Of a DNA stretch of 64,000 nucleotides, positions 49,933 to 59,528 are shown piece after piece (positions within the stretch are counted from its first letter, which is position 1; every line of letters starts with the position of its first letter). Under the pieces are notes generated by a model. It was not told the origin of the DNA. It saw only the letters and a list, made by a program, of their open reading frames with translations, and did no database searches. Both the position numbers and the translations under genes were made by a program. The stretch covers positions 2,046,001 through 2,110,000 of the forward strand of contig NZ_AP018150.1 in the NCBI RefSeq assembly GCF_003966915.1. The letters run 5' to 3'. The stretch comes from Mycoavidus cysteinexigens (GTDB lineage Bacteria > Pseudomonadota > Gammaproteobacteria > Burkholderiales > Burkholderiaceae).

Positions 49933-51336
49933 TTAACCTGCCGACGGTGGATAAGGTTTTGTAGGAATTTTTTCAGAATTTACTTCGTCTGGATCTTCTG
50001 CATCTAAATCTTCTTCGTCTAAATTTCCTGTGGCTGAACCTTCTTCGCCTGAATCTTCTTCGTCTGAATCTTCTTCGCCTGAATCTTCTTCGCCTAAATT
50101 TTCTTCGCCTGAATCTTCTTCGTCTGAATCTTCTTCGCCTAAATCCTCCTCGTCTGAATCTTCTTCGTCTGAATCTTCTTCGTCTGAATCTTCTTCGTCT
50201 GAATCTTCTTCGTCTGAATCTTCTTCGTCTGAATCTTCTTCGTCTGAATCCTCTTCGTCTGAATCCTCTTCGTCTGAATCCTCTTCGTCTGAATCTTCTT
50301 CGTCTGAATCTTCTTCGTCTGAATCTTCTTCGTCTGAATCCTCTTCGTCTAAATCCTTTTCGTCTGAATCTTCTTCGTCTGAATCTTCTTCGTCTGAATC
50401 CTCTTCGTCTGAATCCTCTTCGTCTGAATCCTTTTCGTCTGAATCTTCTTCGTCTGAATCCTCTTCGTCTGAATCTTCTTCGTCTGAATCTTCTTCGTCT
50501 GAATCTTCTTCGTCTGAATCTTCTTCGTCTGAATCCTCTTCGTCTGAATCCTCTTCGTCTAAATCTTCTTCGTCTGAATACTCTTCGTCTAAATCTTCTT
50601 CATCTAAATCTTCTTCGTCTGAATCCTCTTCATCTGCATTCATCTCGCTGGCTACAGCGTGAGGCGCTTGCGTAATGTCTGCGGTAAGAGCCCGCTCAAC
50701 AGCAGCGCGTAACGCCTGCAATTGAATGTCTAAACTTGCATCAACAATGCCAAAATCAGATTCACAGATGCAAGCTCCAAGCGCAAGCCGTCTATCTGAG
50801 CGCATAATTAATTTGATTGGCCGGCCTAGTTGGCCCAACTTACTGACAAACTCTTCAAAGGTCTGCTGGGCTGCTTCGAGCTGAGATGGATTAACTGAGA
50901 CGGTAAGCGAAGAAGCCCCCTCAACAATTTGGTCCAAAGTCGACAGAGCGCGCGCGAATAAAGTTTTGGTGTCTTCTGTTTGCACTATTTGTTCAACTGC
51001 TGAGACGACCAATCCCGCTAGCCGCTCGCGCATGCGCAAACGAATCTGCTGATAATCACTCATGGCCGCTAAAGCACGTTCATACCACTCATCAAGCGCC
51101 TGCTCTTGGCCTTCTGCATACCCTTTTTTGTAAGCGTTTTCATATACCTTTTTAGCTTTTTCTTCGAGTTCGCGCTGCCCTTGCTCTCGCTCGCCTGCGA
51201 GTGCTGCAAAGCCATCCTCCAACTCAAGCAAACGCCCAAGCGCGGCCGCAGGAATTACATCGCCCTCAATGCCTATGCCTGCTTGCGCGAGCTTGGCAGC
51301 ATTAGCGCGTTTTGGATAGCGCAGCCAGATCAACAT
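49933..51336 (-). CDS. sctL: T3SS stator SctL with giant acidic repeat tail
   Basis: Residues 1-~224 are a normal SctL (HrpB5, FliH-like): N-terminus [13 protein letters not shown], a coiled coil (~48-110) and a V-ATPase-E-like domain (~112-220, with [20 protein letters not shown]). The usual protein ends there. Here the frame runs on for ~243 residues, mostly (S/L)DEED pentads (residues 235-432, about 40 copies), then a mixed acidic part and a [10 protein letters not shown] end. The frame is unbroken and sctN follows after 5 nt, so the tail is likely translated. SctL anchors SctN to the cytoplasmic sorting platform through SctQ and SctK. The tail's role is unknown; charge-based binding or condensate behaviour are possibilities only. 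Confidence 0.9.
   Translation of the reverse strand: MLIWLRYPKRANAAKLAQAGIGIEGDVIPAAALGRLLELEDGFAALAGEREQGQRELEEKAKKVYENAYKKGYAEGQEQALDEWYERALAAMSDYQQIRLRMRERLAGLVVSAVEQIVQTEDTKTLFARALSTLDQIVEGASSLTVSVNPSQLEAAQQTFEEFVSKLGQLGRPIKLIMRSDRRLALGACICESDFGIVDASLDIQLQALRAAVERALTADITQAPHAVASEMNADEEDSDEEDLDEEDLDEEYSDEEDLDEEDSDEEDSDEEDSDEEDSDEEDSDEEDSDEEDSDEEDSDEKDSDEEDSDEEDSDEEDSDEEDSDEKDLDEEDSDEEDSDEEDSDEEDSDEEDSDEEDSDEEDSDEEDSDEEDSDEEDSDEEDSDEEDSDEEDSDEEDLGEEDSDEEDSGEENLGEEDSGEEDSDEEDSGEEGSATGNLDEEDLDAEDPDEVNSEKIPTKPYPPSAG
49990..50634. repeat. 15-bp minisatellite encoding acidic pentads
   Basis: About 40 tandem 15-bp units (plus-strand form GAATCTTCTTCGTCT, with CTT/CCT variants) lie inside sctL; the left end grades into degenerate copies. 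Unit length is a multiple of three, so copy-number change keeps the frame. Confidence 0.96.
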
Positions 51337-52019
51337 AGCTCTTCCCCATTTAAATCAGGCAACATTGCCAGCACCGCCTCACTGCCATTAGGATCAAATC
51401 GTGTATCAATGCCGCCATCTTGCTTACACGTCGCCATAACCCATGGCAACGGCGCTTGCTCACGTGGAAAATGCATTTTCAACCAGGCAAACGGGCCGGT
51501 TGGCGCCCATATGCGATCACGTCCGAAGAGGCAAAGTCCTTCCCATTCAAGCTCAGCTTGCTGCAAAGCAATCAGCGGTTTCATCTCAAATGAACGCTCC
51601 AACAACGCGGTTTGCGGAGACCCCGGTAAAGCCATCAGTTGATCCAATTCTGCCGCATCCAGCCAAGTACGCAGTAACGCACGGCTTTTCCGGTCAATGC
51701 TATGACGCAGCTCACTGCGACGAAACGCCAATGCCCGCAAACGGAAACACTGTAATGCATGGGGGCTAGCTAAAGCGCCTAACTTACCTGACAGACCTTG
51801 AAAATCCTCCAATCGAGGGAGTTTCATATCTGCCAGCGCAAATAAAGCACGCGTACATTTAAGTCCTTCGCCCTGGTAACCGAGCACCACCAGCTTAGCT
51901 AATCCACCCCACCAGGAGGCGTGGATATAGCGCGGCAACACCGCAAGATTTCTACTATAAGCTGCAATTAACGCAGCATATTCTTGGTGTGTAGCGAGTA
52001 GCGAGTCCTGTGCAGCCAT
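51330..52019 (-). CDS. sctK: T3SS sorting-platform protein SctK (HrpB4 type)
   Basis: A 229-residue protein between sctJ and sctL, the place of hrpB4 in the Ralstonia/Xanthomonas hrpB operon; SctK bridges the inner-membrane ring and the SctQ-SctL-SctN platform. The ATG at 52019 (MAAQDSLLATHQEY) is preferred to a TTG three codons upstream. The sequence is soluble, Ala/Leu-rich and poorly conserved in general; WLDAAELDQLMALPGSP and the ALASPHALQCFRLRALAFRR helix are visible. It overlaps sctL by 7 nt. The call depends largely on synteny. Confidence 0.83.
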   Translation of the reverse strand: MAAQDSLLATHQEYAALIAAYSRNLAVLPRYIHASWWGGLAKLVVLGYQGEGLKCTRALFALADMKLPRLEDFQGLSGKLGALASPHALQCFRLRALAFRRSELRHSIDRKSRALLRTWLDAAELDQLMALPGSPQTALLERSFEMKPLIALQQAELEWEGLCLFGRDRIWAPTGPFAWLKMHFPREQAPLPWVMATCKQDGGIDTRFDPNGSEAVLAMLPDLNGEELC

Positions 52020-52058
52020 GGTGCCCAATTCCCATTTTGCTTTTGATTAAAGTCAAGT

Positions 52059-52862
52059 TTATGACCCGCCCGCATTTTTCTTGCGTGAACCTTTTTTCAA
52101 TGTTTGAACCTGCTGCACAATTTTGCGTAGATATTGATTCGCCATGAGCACATCAGGTTTTAACCAAGCCAGTACGGCACCGGCTCCAACCAGTAACGCG
52201 ATGAACACGATGCAGAGTGTTTTTAACCAGCCTACCGCATGATCTGGATTAGCGATTGCTGTATTAATGGGCTCCGCAGGCACTGTAATTACGCTCACTT
52301 GCTCGTAAGACAAGCCTTCAATGCTATGAACCACCAAATTTTTGATTTGCGGCGAGAGCGTAGCGACATTTGCATCGGGACGATATTTAATGAATACCGA
52401 TGCCGAAGAAGGTTGTGCATGCTGCGCTAGCGGATCATTATTAGGCAATACAATATGCACCCGAGCGGTCACCACGCCATCTATTTCTGACAGCGTGCGT
52501 GAAAGCTCTTGTGAAACGCCATAAATAAAACGCACCCGCTCTTCAGTTGGGGTCGATACCAAGCCGTCTTTCTTAAACATGTCCCCTAAATTGGAGAATT
52601 TTTGCTGAGGCAATCCTTTAGCGCGCAACACTTCCATTGCACGCACTACTTGATCGCCCGAAACTGCAATGCTCCAGGTCTTGCCCCCATCAGGACTCGA
52701 TTTACGCGCATCCACACCTGCTTGCAGTAGCGCAACGATCATTTCATTTGCGTCATGTTCACCCAGGTTGCCATAAAGCTCTTTCTGGCAGGCCGCCAGC
52801 AGCGCTATTAGTGCAATCGCGGCGAACAAGCGCCAACGTCTGCCAAACTGGGTATGAAACAT
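52059..52862 (-). CDS. sctJ: T3SS inner-membrane ring lipoprotein SctJ
   Basis: SctJ (HrcJ) forms the inner ring of the needle base with SctD. The 267-residue protein starts with a lipoprotein signal (lipobox LAAC, Cys25), followed by two ring-building motifs: LGEHDANEMIVALLQAGVDA (~33-52) and SRTLSEIDGVVTARVHIVLP (~121-140). A transmembrane helix at ~214-235 and a basic tail (KKGSRKKNAGG) close it. Family features are complete. It starts 2 nt after sctI. Confidence 0.97.
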   Translation of the reverse strand: MFHTQFGRRWRLFAAIALIALLAACQKELYGNLGEHDANEMIVALLQAGVDARKSSPDGGKTWSIAVSGDQVVRAMEVLRAKGLPQQKFSNLGDMFKKDGLVSTPTEERVRFIYGVSQELSRTLSEIDGVVTARVHIVLPNNDPLAQHAQPSSASVFIKYRPDANVATLSPQIKNLVVHSIEGLSYEQVSVITVPAEPINTAIANPDHAVGWLKTLCIVFIALLVGAGAVLAWLKPDVLMANQYLRKIVQQVQTLKKGSRKKNAGGS

Positions 52863-52864
52863 AG

Positions 52865-53263
52865 TTATTGGTTCCTGAAAAGGGTCTCAACGGATTTTTT
52901 AGCGCCATCTACGACAGCTAATTTGCCTTGCATGTTAAAGCTAGTCATCATCATATCCATCGAAACTTGCATTGAGGCCGCGTGCATTTGTTGTATGCTC
53001 ATATTGGGCATATTGTCCATCACGCTAGCCACATTTTGCATCGAATGTCGCAGCAGTGCATCTTGTTCTTCTGCAACTTGGCCGATCACGGATAAACTGT
53101 GTGAAGACTGCTCTGAGGCAACGAGTGGACCATCGCCATTGAACATTCCTTCAAATTTTTGTATCTGCGCTTCGTTCTGTTGGGCAACATAAGTCGGATT
53201 GCTCAAAGAGGTCAGGTCAGAAGGCATGGCAGACGTTACCTGCGCAGTCAAAAAGGGGTCCAT
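52865..53263 (-). CDS. sctI: T3SS inner rod protein SctI (HrpB2 type)
   Basis: A 132-residue protein, the size of HrpB2/SctI, in the correct place between hrpB1 and sctJ. The C-terminal half (~85-130) is the helix-rich rod-forming region ending in KKSVETLFRNQ, typical of the rod/needle family. It is rich in Met and Gln and has no signal peptide, as expected for an early T3SS substrate. The rod connects the export gate with the needle or pilus. Confidence 0.87.
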   Translation of the reverse strand: MDPFLTAQVTSAMPSDLTSLSNPTYVAQQNEAQIQKFEGMFNGDGPLVASEQSSHSLSVIGQVAEEQDALLRHSMQNVASVMDNMPNMSIQQMHAASMQVSMDMMMTSFNMQGKLAVVDGAKKSVETLFRNQ

Positions 53264-53297
53264 GATTTATACTCCTCAAAACTCATTAAAATTTAAC

Positions 53298-53825
53298 TTA
53301 GGCACGTGGGAAATATTCAGCACTTGTATTAAAAGCCTCTACCTGCGCCTTTGAACTCTCTTCTAGAATCTTAACCGCGTGTATTTCACTGGGAGCAAGC
53401 CGACCCTCAACAAACGCTATGTATTCTTGCAGCAACGTGACCAATTTCACCGCTTCTGGCGGTTCGTTGGCTTCTATCACTTGATCAGCTAGAATGGTCC
53501 ACTTAGGATCTCGCTTCCTCAATAGGCAAAAAGCCAGGATGGCTTTACCATAATTAAAATCGGGCCGTAGACTAAGAATGCGATTAATCGTCCTAACCGC
53601 ATCATCAAGCAAGCCTCGCTTCATGAGCAGCATGGCCTCATAGATTTCAAACTCGAGTAAATTCGGCCGCAAAACGCGCACAGCATTGATCATCAACTCA
53701 ATATCGCCTGGGTCTGGCCCATCCCCCTCTTTCTCTTGAAAAGTGCTGTCGCCAACAACCGCTGCACTAATCACATCGATCAAGCCCCAGATCACTTCAT
53801 CATCACAATCAAGGTAAGTCATCAT
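53298..53825 (-). CDS. hrpB1: HrpB1/HrpK-family T3SS protein
   Basis: First gene of the operon. The ATG at 53825 (MMTYLDCDDEVIWGL) has a GAGGGAG Shine-Dalgarno; an ATG four codons upstream covers that site and is less likely. The 175-residue product has TPR-like helices (LRPNLLEFEIYEAMLLMKRG, then DAVRTINRILSLRPDFNYGK) as in the HrpB1/HrpK family of Hrp2-type systems; HrpB1 is a periplasmic protein in Xanthomonas. The gene lies 60 bp downstream of the predicted -10 box of a perfect PIP promoter. Confidence 0.9.
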   Translation of the reverse strand: MMTYLDCDDEVIWGLIDVISAAVVGDSTFQEKEGDGPDPGDIELMINAVRVLRPNLLEFEIYEAMLLMKRGLLDDAVRTINRILSLRPDFNYGKAILAFCLLRKRDPKWTILADQVIEANEPPEAVKLVTLLQEYIAFVEGRLAPSEIHAVKILEESSKAQVEAFNTSAEYFPRA

Positions 53826-53885
53826 GCTCTCCCTCATTTAGTGCATCGACTACGGGTAGGCAATGCAGAGTTAAAATATGCATTG

Positions 53886-53946
53886 AGCATAAGCAAGCAG
53901 CACTTAATCTGGGTGACCAAACCGAAATTATGGTATGAGACGCGAA
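53886..53946 (-). promoter_or_regulatory. Perfect PIP/hrpII-box promoter of the hrpB-type operon
   Basis: Read on the minus strand: TTCGC (from 53946), 15 nt, TTCGG (to 53922), 30 nt, TATGCT (53891-53886). Every element of TTCGB-N15-TTCGB-N30-32-YANNNT is met. In Ralstonia and Xanthomonas this box is bound by HrpB or HrpX and drives the homologous operon. Seen directly; the regulator is not in the window. Confidence 0.88.
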
Positions 53947-54087
53947 GTCGTTTGATTGGCGACTCCCTAGGGGTTTAGCGGGTCAGGAGGCTGCCCCGAA
54001 TATTGCGAGCTGCCCTTTTGGCACCCCTCATACGCTAAGCAAACTTATTCTTAGAGCAGAAAGGATGCCGGCTTTCACGCATTTATA

Positions 54088-54423
54088 TTACTTTTTTTCA
54101 GCGGGGCGAGACTTGACGGCTATATTTGATTTGACCGGCGGCTTTACTGTGGCGCCAATGACCAGTCCTTGTTGTTGGAGCTTAGTCACTGACTTCTGAC
54201 CTAGCCCCTTCACACGTGCAGCTAAATCCGCCAGATCCTGATATGGACCATGCGTATCGCGCTCTTTAACAATAGCTTCTGCTTTGACCGAATTAATCCC
54301 TTTTATGCTTTGCAAAGTGGCTACATTAGCAGCGTTCACATCGACTTGCGCATATGCAGAATGGATAACGCTGGTAAAGATTAGCGTTAGGATAGATACG
54401 ATAAATAATAGATTCTTGAGCAT
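54088..54423 (-). CDS. Secreted helix-hairpin-helix protein (ComEA-like)
   Basis: A 111-residue protein with a Sec signal (cleavage after SAYA, ~25) and one ComEA-type helix-hairpin-helix domain: VDVNAANVATLQSIKGINSVKAEAIV (~27-52) and LAARVKGLGQKSVTKLQ (~67-83). ComEA binds incoming DNA in the periplasm; many short ComEA-like proteins have no proven role in uptake. The tail is Lys/Pro-rich. In Burkholderia a similar gene also follows hldD, which is the case here. Confidence 0.86.
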   Translation of the reverse strand: MLKNLLFIVSILTLIFTSVIHSAYAQVDVNAANVATLQSIKGINSVKAEAIVKERDTHGPYQDLADLAARVKGLGQKSVTKLQQQGLVIGATVKPPVKSNIAVKSRPAEKK

Positions 54424-54509
54424 TCTGGCTCTCCTTTGGCAGTGATTAACGCAATGCCGTGGTTAGCATTGCTTTAAGGAGATCCAGTGTAGGCGCTATG
54501 CGCCAGCAG

Positions 54510-55505
54510 TTATAGCTGGCCAATCAGCCAATTTACATAACGTGTAACGCCTTGCTCAACATCCAAAAATGGGGCGCTATAGCCAACTTTGCGTAACTGC
54601 GTTAAATCAGCTTGAGTAAAACATTGATATTTGCCGCGTAACGTATCTGGAAAAGGGATATATTCAATCAAGCCCTGCGCCACCAGTGCCGAAAGCGGTA
54701 AAGCCGCTTCACCGCCGGCGCGGCGTAAAGCATTCACTACACTTACCGCAATATCATTAAAAGGCTGCGCTCGGCCACTCCCCAAATTAAAAATGCCTGA
54801 TTGCTGAGGGTGATCGAAGAAGTGCAAATTAACTTTGACGATATCTTCGACCGATACAAAATCACGCTGCTGCTGCCCAGCTGCATAACCATTGTATTCA
54901 CCAAATAATTTCACCCGGCCCTGCGCCCGAAATTCATTAAAATTATGTAAGGCGACCGAGGCCATACGTCCTTTATGAGCCTCACCTGGCCCATAAACAT
55001 TAAAATAGCGAAAACCAACAATCTGGGTTTGCGTCAGCGGCAATTTGCGGCGGACAAATTGATCGAATAAGAATTTAGAATAGCCATAAACATTAAGTGG
55101 ATGCTCGCAAGCACGTGTTTCAGAGAAGTGCTGGCTCCCTCCGTAAATCGCCGCAGAGGATGCGTATAAGAAAGGAATCTGTTGCGCACCGCAGATCTCG
55201 AGCAACGAGCGGCTATACGCAAAATTATTCTCCATCATATAGCGGCCATCGGTCGCCATCGTATCTGAACACGCACCTTGATGAAAAACCGCACGTATTT
55301 TGCCAAACGCACCGCGCGCAAAACGTTCGATAAATTCAGTTTTATCGAGATAATCCGCGAGTTCACACTCCACTAAATTCTTAAATTTATCGGCACGAGT
55401 TAGGTTATCAACTGCAATGATATTATCTTCGCCACGCGCGTTTAAAGCCTTGACCAGATTACTACCAATAAAACCCGCGGCGCCAGTTACAATCAAAGTC
55501 ATCAA
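54510..55505 (-). CDS. hldD: ADP-L-glycero-D-manno-heptose 6-epimerase
   Basis: HldD (RfaD) converts ADP-D-glycero-heptose to the L-glycero form, the last step in the heptose donor for lipopolysaccharide inner core. The 331-residue SDR-type enzyme has the NAD-binding [16 protein letters not shown] (~7-22), the [12 protein letters not shown] active-site Tyr-Lys and [19 protein letters not shown]. It is co-directional with rfaE1, ugd and lapAB. ADP-heptose is also a signal to host immune receptors in animals. Confidence 0.96.
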   Translation of the reverse strand: MMTLIVTGAAGFIGSNLVKALNARGEDNIIAVDNLTRADKFKNLVECELADYLDKTEFIERFARGAFGKIRAVFHQGACSDTMATDGRYMMENNFAYSRSLLEICGAQQIPFLYASSAAIYGGSQHFSETRACEHPLNVYGYSKFLFDQFVRRKLPLTQTQIVGFRYFNVYGPGEAHKGRMASVALHNFNEFRAQGRVKLFGEYNGYAAGQQQRDFVSVEDIVKVNLHFFDHPQQSGIFNLGSGRAQPFNDIAVSVVNALRRAGGEAALPLSALVAQGLIEYIPFPDTLRGKYQCFTQADLTQLRKVGYSAPFLDVEQGVTRYVNWLIGQL

Positions 55506-55564
55506 TATATTCTGTAAAATTATTAAGCTACATCGTGGCGAGATATTTGATCACCTACGCTGCA

Positions 55565-56569
55565 TCAAACTTGCTTCGTTTTTTCGTCAGAGGCAGAAAA
55601 AAGTTCGTCATATTCTACTGCTGCTGCGCCGAGTTTGCCAACGACAATCCCCGCCGCCCGATTCGCATAAGTGACTGCGTCAATCAGCGGCATCTTCGCT
55701 GCCAACAGTGCAGCCAATGTAGCAATCCCCGTATCTCCCGCGCCTGCCACATCATAAACTTCTCGTGCCACCGTATTAATATGAAACACGCGCTCACCGT
55801 GATAAAGCGTCATGCCTTCTTCTGAGCGGGTGAGTAATAAAGCCTCAATACCAAGCGCCAAACGCAACTGCATAACGCGTTGCTTAAGATCTTCTTCTGA
55901 TTGCCAGTCGCCAGTCACAGCCTGCAGCTCAGCGCGGTTTGGAGTAATCAGCGTAGCGCCGCGATAAGGCGTCCAGTCATTGCCCTTCGGATCAACCAAC
56001 ACCGGCTTGCCAGCAGAACGGGCGGTGGCAATCATATCCGTCATATAAGGCGCTAGATACCCTTTGCCGTAGTCAGACAGCAATACCACCGCTTGCTTGG
56101 CCAGCAATGCTTTAAAGTCCGTCAAGCCAGGGGACGGCGTTTCAGGCATTACTTTTTTTTCAAAATCAACGCGCAATAATTGCTGCTGGCGCGATACAAC
56201 GCGCAGCTTCACCGTTGTCAGTCGTGCTGGATCACGCTCAAGGTAGGCATCAACACCACTTTCAACAAGTAGCTTAGCGAGCTGGCGACCCGCCTCATCA
56301 TCGCCTACTACGCCGATTAAGCTAGCTTGCGCGCCAAGCACCGCAATGTTTCGCGCAACATTAGCCGCCCCGCCTAGGCGTTCCTCACAACGCTGGACAT
56401 GTACTACCGGCACTGGCGCCTCAGGAGAAATGCGAGCGGTATCGCCAAACCAGTATCGGTCAAGCATCACATCTCCCACCACCAATACCCGCGCCAGGGC
56501 CAGTTGCTCCCGCACCGCAGGGGCACGATGGCAAGTTTGCGTCAGCGCTTCCTTATCTACAACCGCCAT
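55565..56569 (-). CDS. rfaE1: D-glycero-beta-D-manno-heptose-7-phosphate kinase
   Basis: This PfkB-family kinase phosphorylates heptose 7-phosphate at C1 in the ADP-heptose pathway. At 334 residues it corresponds to the kinase half only; the adenylyltransferase half fused in E. coli HldE is absent and must be elsewhere. Motifs are LVVGDVMLDRYWFGDT, RLGGAANVARNIAVLGA and the catalytic DVAGAGDTGIATLAALLA (~265-282), with DTG in place of the usual DT(F/V). It lies 59 nt before hldD. Confidence 0.95.
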   Translation of the reverse strand: MAVVDKEALTQTCHRAPAVREQLALARVLVVGDVMLDRYWFGDTARISPEAPVPVVHVQRCEERLGGAANVARNIAVLGAQASLIGVVGDDEAGRQLAKLLVESGVDAYLERDPARLTTVKLRVVSRQQQLLRVDFEKKVMPETPSPGLTDFKALLAKQAVVLLSDYGKGYLAPYMTDMIATARSAGKPVLVDPKGNDWTPYRGATLITPNRAELQAVTGDWQSEEDLKQRVMQLRLALGIEALLLTRSEEGMTLYHGERVFHINTVAREVYDVAGAGDTGIATLAALLAAKMPLIDAVTYANRAAGIVVGKLGAAAVEYDELFSASDEKTKQV

Positions 56570-56602
56570 AGCCCCTCTTGTTCAGCAAAAGCAGCAGATA
56601 CA

Positions 56603-57973
56603 TTAAAACCCTTCATAAACCCGACCTATTGCATGATATTCAATGCCTAATTCGCTCATCTCAGCAGGTTCATATACGTTGCGGCCATCAAAAATCAAAG
56701 GTTTTTTAAGCTGTGCACGTAAACGCTGGAAATCAGGGTTTTTAAATTCATTCCACTCTGTAACCACCACCAGCGCATCCGCTCCCGCGACAGCCTGCAT
56801 AGGATCCTCAGAGAGTGACAAGCGGGCGTGTGCCGCCGGCGCATTTTGCAAATCAAGCATAAAAACGCGCCGGGCTTCGTCCATCGCCACTGGGTCGTAA
56901 GCCACCACCGTAGCGCCACGCGCTAATAATGCAGCAATCAATATTCGACTTGGCGCTTCGCGCATATCGTCGGTGTTAGGCTTGAACGCCAGCCCCCAAA
57001 CAGCAAACCGAAAAGCGGATAAGTCCTCACCCAAGCGCGCAACAATTTTTCGCACTAACACTTGCTTTTGTGCATCATTAACCGCTTCAACCGCAGACAG
57101 AAGAGGCAAAGGTTGATGATATTCGCTCGCGGTGCGAATTAAAGCCTGCACATCTTTTGGAAAACAAGAGCCACCATAGCCACATCCTGCAGATAGAAAA
57201 TGATTGCCAATCCGCGGATCAGGGCCAATCCCACGGCGCACCTCTTCAATATCAGCGCCCATGCACTCAGCCAAATTAGCCAGTTCGTTGATAAAAGAAA
57301 TACGGGTTGCCAACATTGCATTCGCCGCGTATTTGGTTAATTCAGCCGAACGCACGTCCATTTGCAAAATACGCTTATGATCACGGTTAAATGGTGCATA
57401 TAAGCACCTCATGATTTCGGCTGCACGCACGCCATTTTGATCATTGTCGCAGCCCAGCACAATCCGGTCAGGCTGCATAAAATCACCAATCGCCTCACCT
57501 TCTTTCAAAAACTCTGGATTCGAGACAACGGAAAACGAGTGCTCAACTGCGCGCGCAGCTAGTTCAACTGCAATCGTTTGCTGGACGCGTTGCGCAGTGC
57601 CAACCGGCACCGTCGATTTATTCACGATTACTTTGAAGCCCTGCATGTGCTGGCCAATATTACGCGCCGCCGCTAATACATATTGCAGATCGGCCGACCC
57701 ATCCTCATCCGGCGGAGTACCCACGGCGATGAATAAAATGTCGCCATGCGCGGCTCCGGCTGCGAGATCAGTCGAAAAATGAATCCGGCCAGCCGCGCGA
57801 TTACGCGCAATCATTTCTTGTAGTCCAAGCTCATAAATAGGAACCCCACCATGATTCAAAAGATCGATTTTATGCGCCGCGACATCAATGCAAAATACAT
57901 GATTGCCTGTCTCCGCCAAACAGGCTCCGGTGACAAGACCCACATAACCCGTGCCGATAATCGTAATATTCAT
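56603..57973 (-). CDS. ugd: UDP-glucose 6-dehydrogenase
   Basis: Oxidises UDP-glucose to UDP-glucuronate, a precursor for polysaccharides and for aminoarabinose on lipid A. The 456-residue enzyme has the Rossmann motif [15 protein letters not shown] (~7-21), [21 protein letters not shown] and the catalytic [16 protein letters not shown] with its nucleophilic Cys. N, middle and C domains are complete. It sits between lapB and rfaE1 in the envelope gene block. Confidence 0.96.
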   Translation of the reverse strand: MNITIIGTGYVGLVTGACLAETGNHVFCIDVAAHKIDLLNHGGVPIYELGLQEMIARNRAAGRIHFSTDLAAGAAHGDILFIAVGTPPDEDGSADLQYVLAAARNIGQHMQGFKVIVNKSTVPVGTAQRVQQTIAVELAARAVEHSFSVVSNPEFLKEGEAIGDFMQPDRIVLGCDNDQNGVRAAEIMRCLYAPFNRDHKRILQMDVRSAELTKYAANAMLATRISFINELANLAECMGADIEEVRRGIGPDPRIGNHFLSAGCGYGGSCFPKDVQALIRTASEYHQPLPLLSAVEAVNDAQKQVLVRKIVARLGEDLSAFRFAVWGLAFKPNTDDMREAPSRILIAALLARGATVVAYDPVAMDEARRVFMLDLQNAPAAHARLSLSEDPMQAVAGADALVVVTEWNEFKNPDFQRLRAQLKKPLIFDGRNVYEPAEMSELGIEYHAIGRVYEGF

Positions 57974-58039
57974 GCGTTCTTATTTGTTTTGATAAAGCTC
58001 AATAGAGTCAATAATGTTAGCGAAAAGACAAATCCAAAC

Positions 58040-59212
58040 CTAGCTATTCGACATAGGTTCAGTACGGCACGGCGCATAGGTTTCCCAGCCGCGACATCCC
58101 GGACATTGCCAATAAAAAAGCCGAGCGCGAAAACCACAATCCCGACAAATATAGCGCGGCAAATTTTTTGTGCGCTGGACTAATAGCGTGCGCATCAACT
58201 CAAACTCGCTACGGCGCACGTCAGTAGCCGTGGCCAGTTGCGCGTCAAGCAGTCTAATCATGCCCGCTAAATTGGGCGCTTTTTGCATTTGCGCGCGCGC
58301 CAGTGTATGCGCGGCCTCAATTCCTTGCTGTGCCGCAATATGCGGATACGCAATATCTAATAGATCATGTGACGCATGGCGCTCAAGGTAGTCAATCAAT
58401 AAGCGGCTACCTTGTTCCGCGCGGCCCAATTTCTCATGAGCACGCATCAACTTCTCAGCGACCAGTGGCAAATATATCGCGTTTTCTTTCTCAATTTGCG
58501 TCCATTCATCTATAGCAGAGGTTAGGTTTCCCAACCCAAATTCAACCTCCCCCCGTAGAATAATTGCCCGTGGATTGGCGGGATCAGCCACCAGCGAACG
58601 CTCAAGCTCACTGCGCGCCTCATCGATTTGTTTACGCTGCAACGCCTCCTCAGCAAGCTCGCAGTAAAATTGCGCGATCTGCTTACGGCAAGGCTGCACC
58701 CCCAACGCTTCGAGCCGCTCGGCAATTGCAATGGCTCGCCGCCAATCTTTTTGAATGCCATAAATTGTTAATAAGCTGCGTTGCGCTTCACTTGCGTATG
58801 TCCCTGTCACCAACAGCTCAAACGCGGCTTCGGCGCGGTCAAAAAGACCCGCTTTCAAAAAATCTTGGCCTAATTCATAAAGCGCGTGATCCCTCTCCAC
58901 CACTGGTAAATCAGTACGATTAAGTAAATTTTGATGCACTCGAATAGCGCGCTCCGTTTCACCTCTGCGACGAAATAAATTGCCTAACGCGAAATGGAGC
59001 TCAGTGGTTTCAGGATCGAGTTTGGCGATCTCAATAAAAGCATCAATTGCTTTATCATGTTGTTCGCTGAGCAGAAAATTAAGGCCACGGAAATAAGAGC
59101 GCGGCAGATGCGCCCCCTCCGCTAGCAAATGTTTAAGATCAAAACGCGCCGCCATCCAGCCCAAACCAAAAATGAGCGGAATAACCAGCAGCCACCAGAA
59201 ATCAAGATCCAT
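58040..59212 (-). CDS. lapB: LapB (YciM) lipopolysaccharide regulator
   Basis: LapB hands LpxC to the FtsH protease and so sets the rate of lipid A synthesis. The 390-residue protein has an N-terminal membrane anchor (~3-22), about nine TPR-type repeats (~40-340; for example FLSEQHDKAIDAFIEIAKLD and TTELHFALGNLFRRRGETER) and a C-terminal rubredoxin-like metal site with CRDCGF and CPGCRGW. All family parts are there. It follows lapA by 25 nt. Confidence 0.95.
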   Translation of the reverse strand: MDLDFWWLLVIPLIFGLGWMAARFDLKHLLAEGAHLPRSYFRGLNFLLSEQHDKAIDAFIEIAKLDPETTELHFALGNLFRRRGETERAIRVHQNLLNRTDLPVVERDHALYELGQDFLKAGLFDRAEAAFELLVTGTYASEAQRSLLTIYGIQKDWRRAIAIAERLEALGVQPCRKQIAQFYCELAEEALQRKQIDEARSELERSLVADPANPRAIILRGEVEFGLGNLTSAIDEWTQIEKENAIYLPLVAEKLMRAHEKLGRAEQGSRLLIDYLERHASHDLLDIAYPHIAAQQGIEAAHTLARAQMQKAPNLAGMIRLLDAQLATATDVRRSEFELMRTLLVQRTKNLPRYICRDCGFRARLFYWQCPGCRGWETYAPCRTEPMSNS

Positions 59213-59237
59213 GCGTAGACCGTACTTATTGTTGTGA

Positions 59238-59528
59238 TTAGATCAGTGGCGGCGGCAATTCATCGCGCGCATTCGGTAGCTCACGTACACGCTTGAGCTC
59301 ACGCTTAAGGCGCCCAATTTCAAATTGCCGGTGAAAATTTGTAGGAAGCGTAAAAAGCAATCCAGCGAATACACCAACGGCGAAGAAAGCAAATCCAATC
59401 GTAATTAAAGGCGCTTGCCAACTGTATCCCGCAAAAAAATTCAATATTACGGTTTGCGTATTAGCCAGCGCCAATAACAGTAGCACTGCAAACACAAGAA
59501 GGCGAACTAACCAAACTAGAAAGCGCAT
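59238..59528 (-). CDS. lapA: LapA domain protein (DUF1049)
   Basis: A 96-residue inner-membrane protein with two helices (~5-22 and ~38-62) and a basic cytoplasmic tail (RQFEIGRLKRELKRVRELPN), matching LapA/YciS. It works next to LapB in lipopolysaccharide assembly. In related genomes it usually follows ihfB directly; here ihfB lies 2.8 kb away beyond two inserted genes. Confidence 0.92.
   Translation of the reverse strand: MRFLVWLVRLLVFAVLLLLALANTQTVILNFFAGYSWQAPLITIGFAFFAVGVFAGLLFTLPTNFHRQFEIGRLKRELKRVRELPNARDELPPPLI

Noticed and set aside
49990..50634. Repeat array as a possible CRISPR
   Set aside because: Units are contiguous 15-mers without spacers and code in frame with sctL; no cas genes.
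50030..50662. Plus-strand 210-residue Glu-Ser-rich ORF
   Set aside because: It is the antisense of the sctL minisatellite; a 15-bp repeat with no stop in one frame gives such an ORF for free. No start signals or family.
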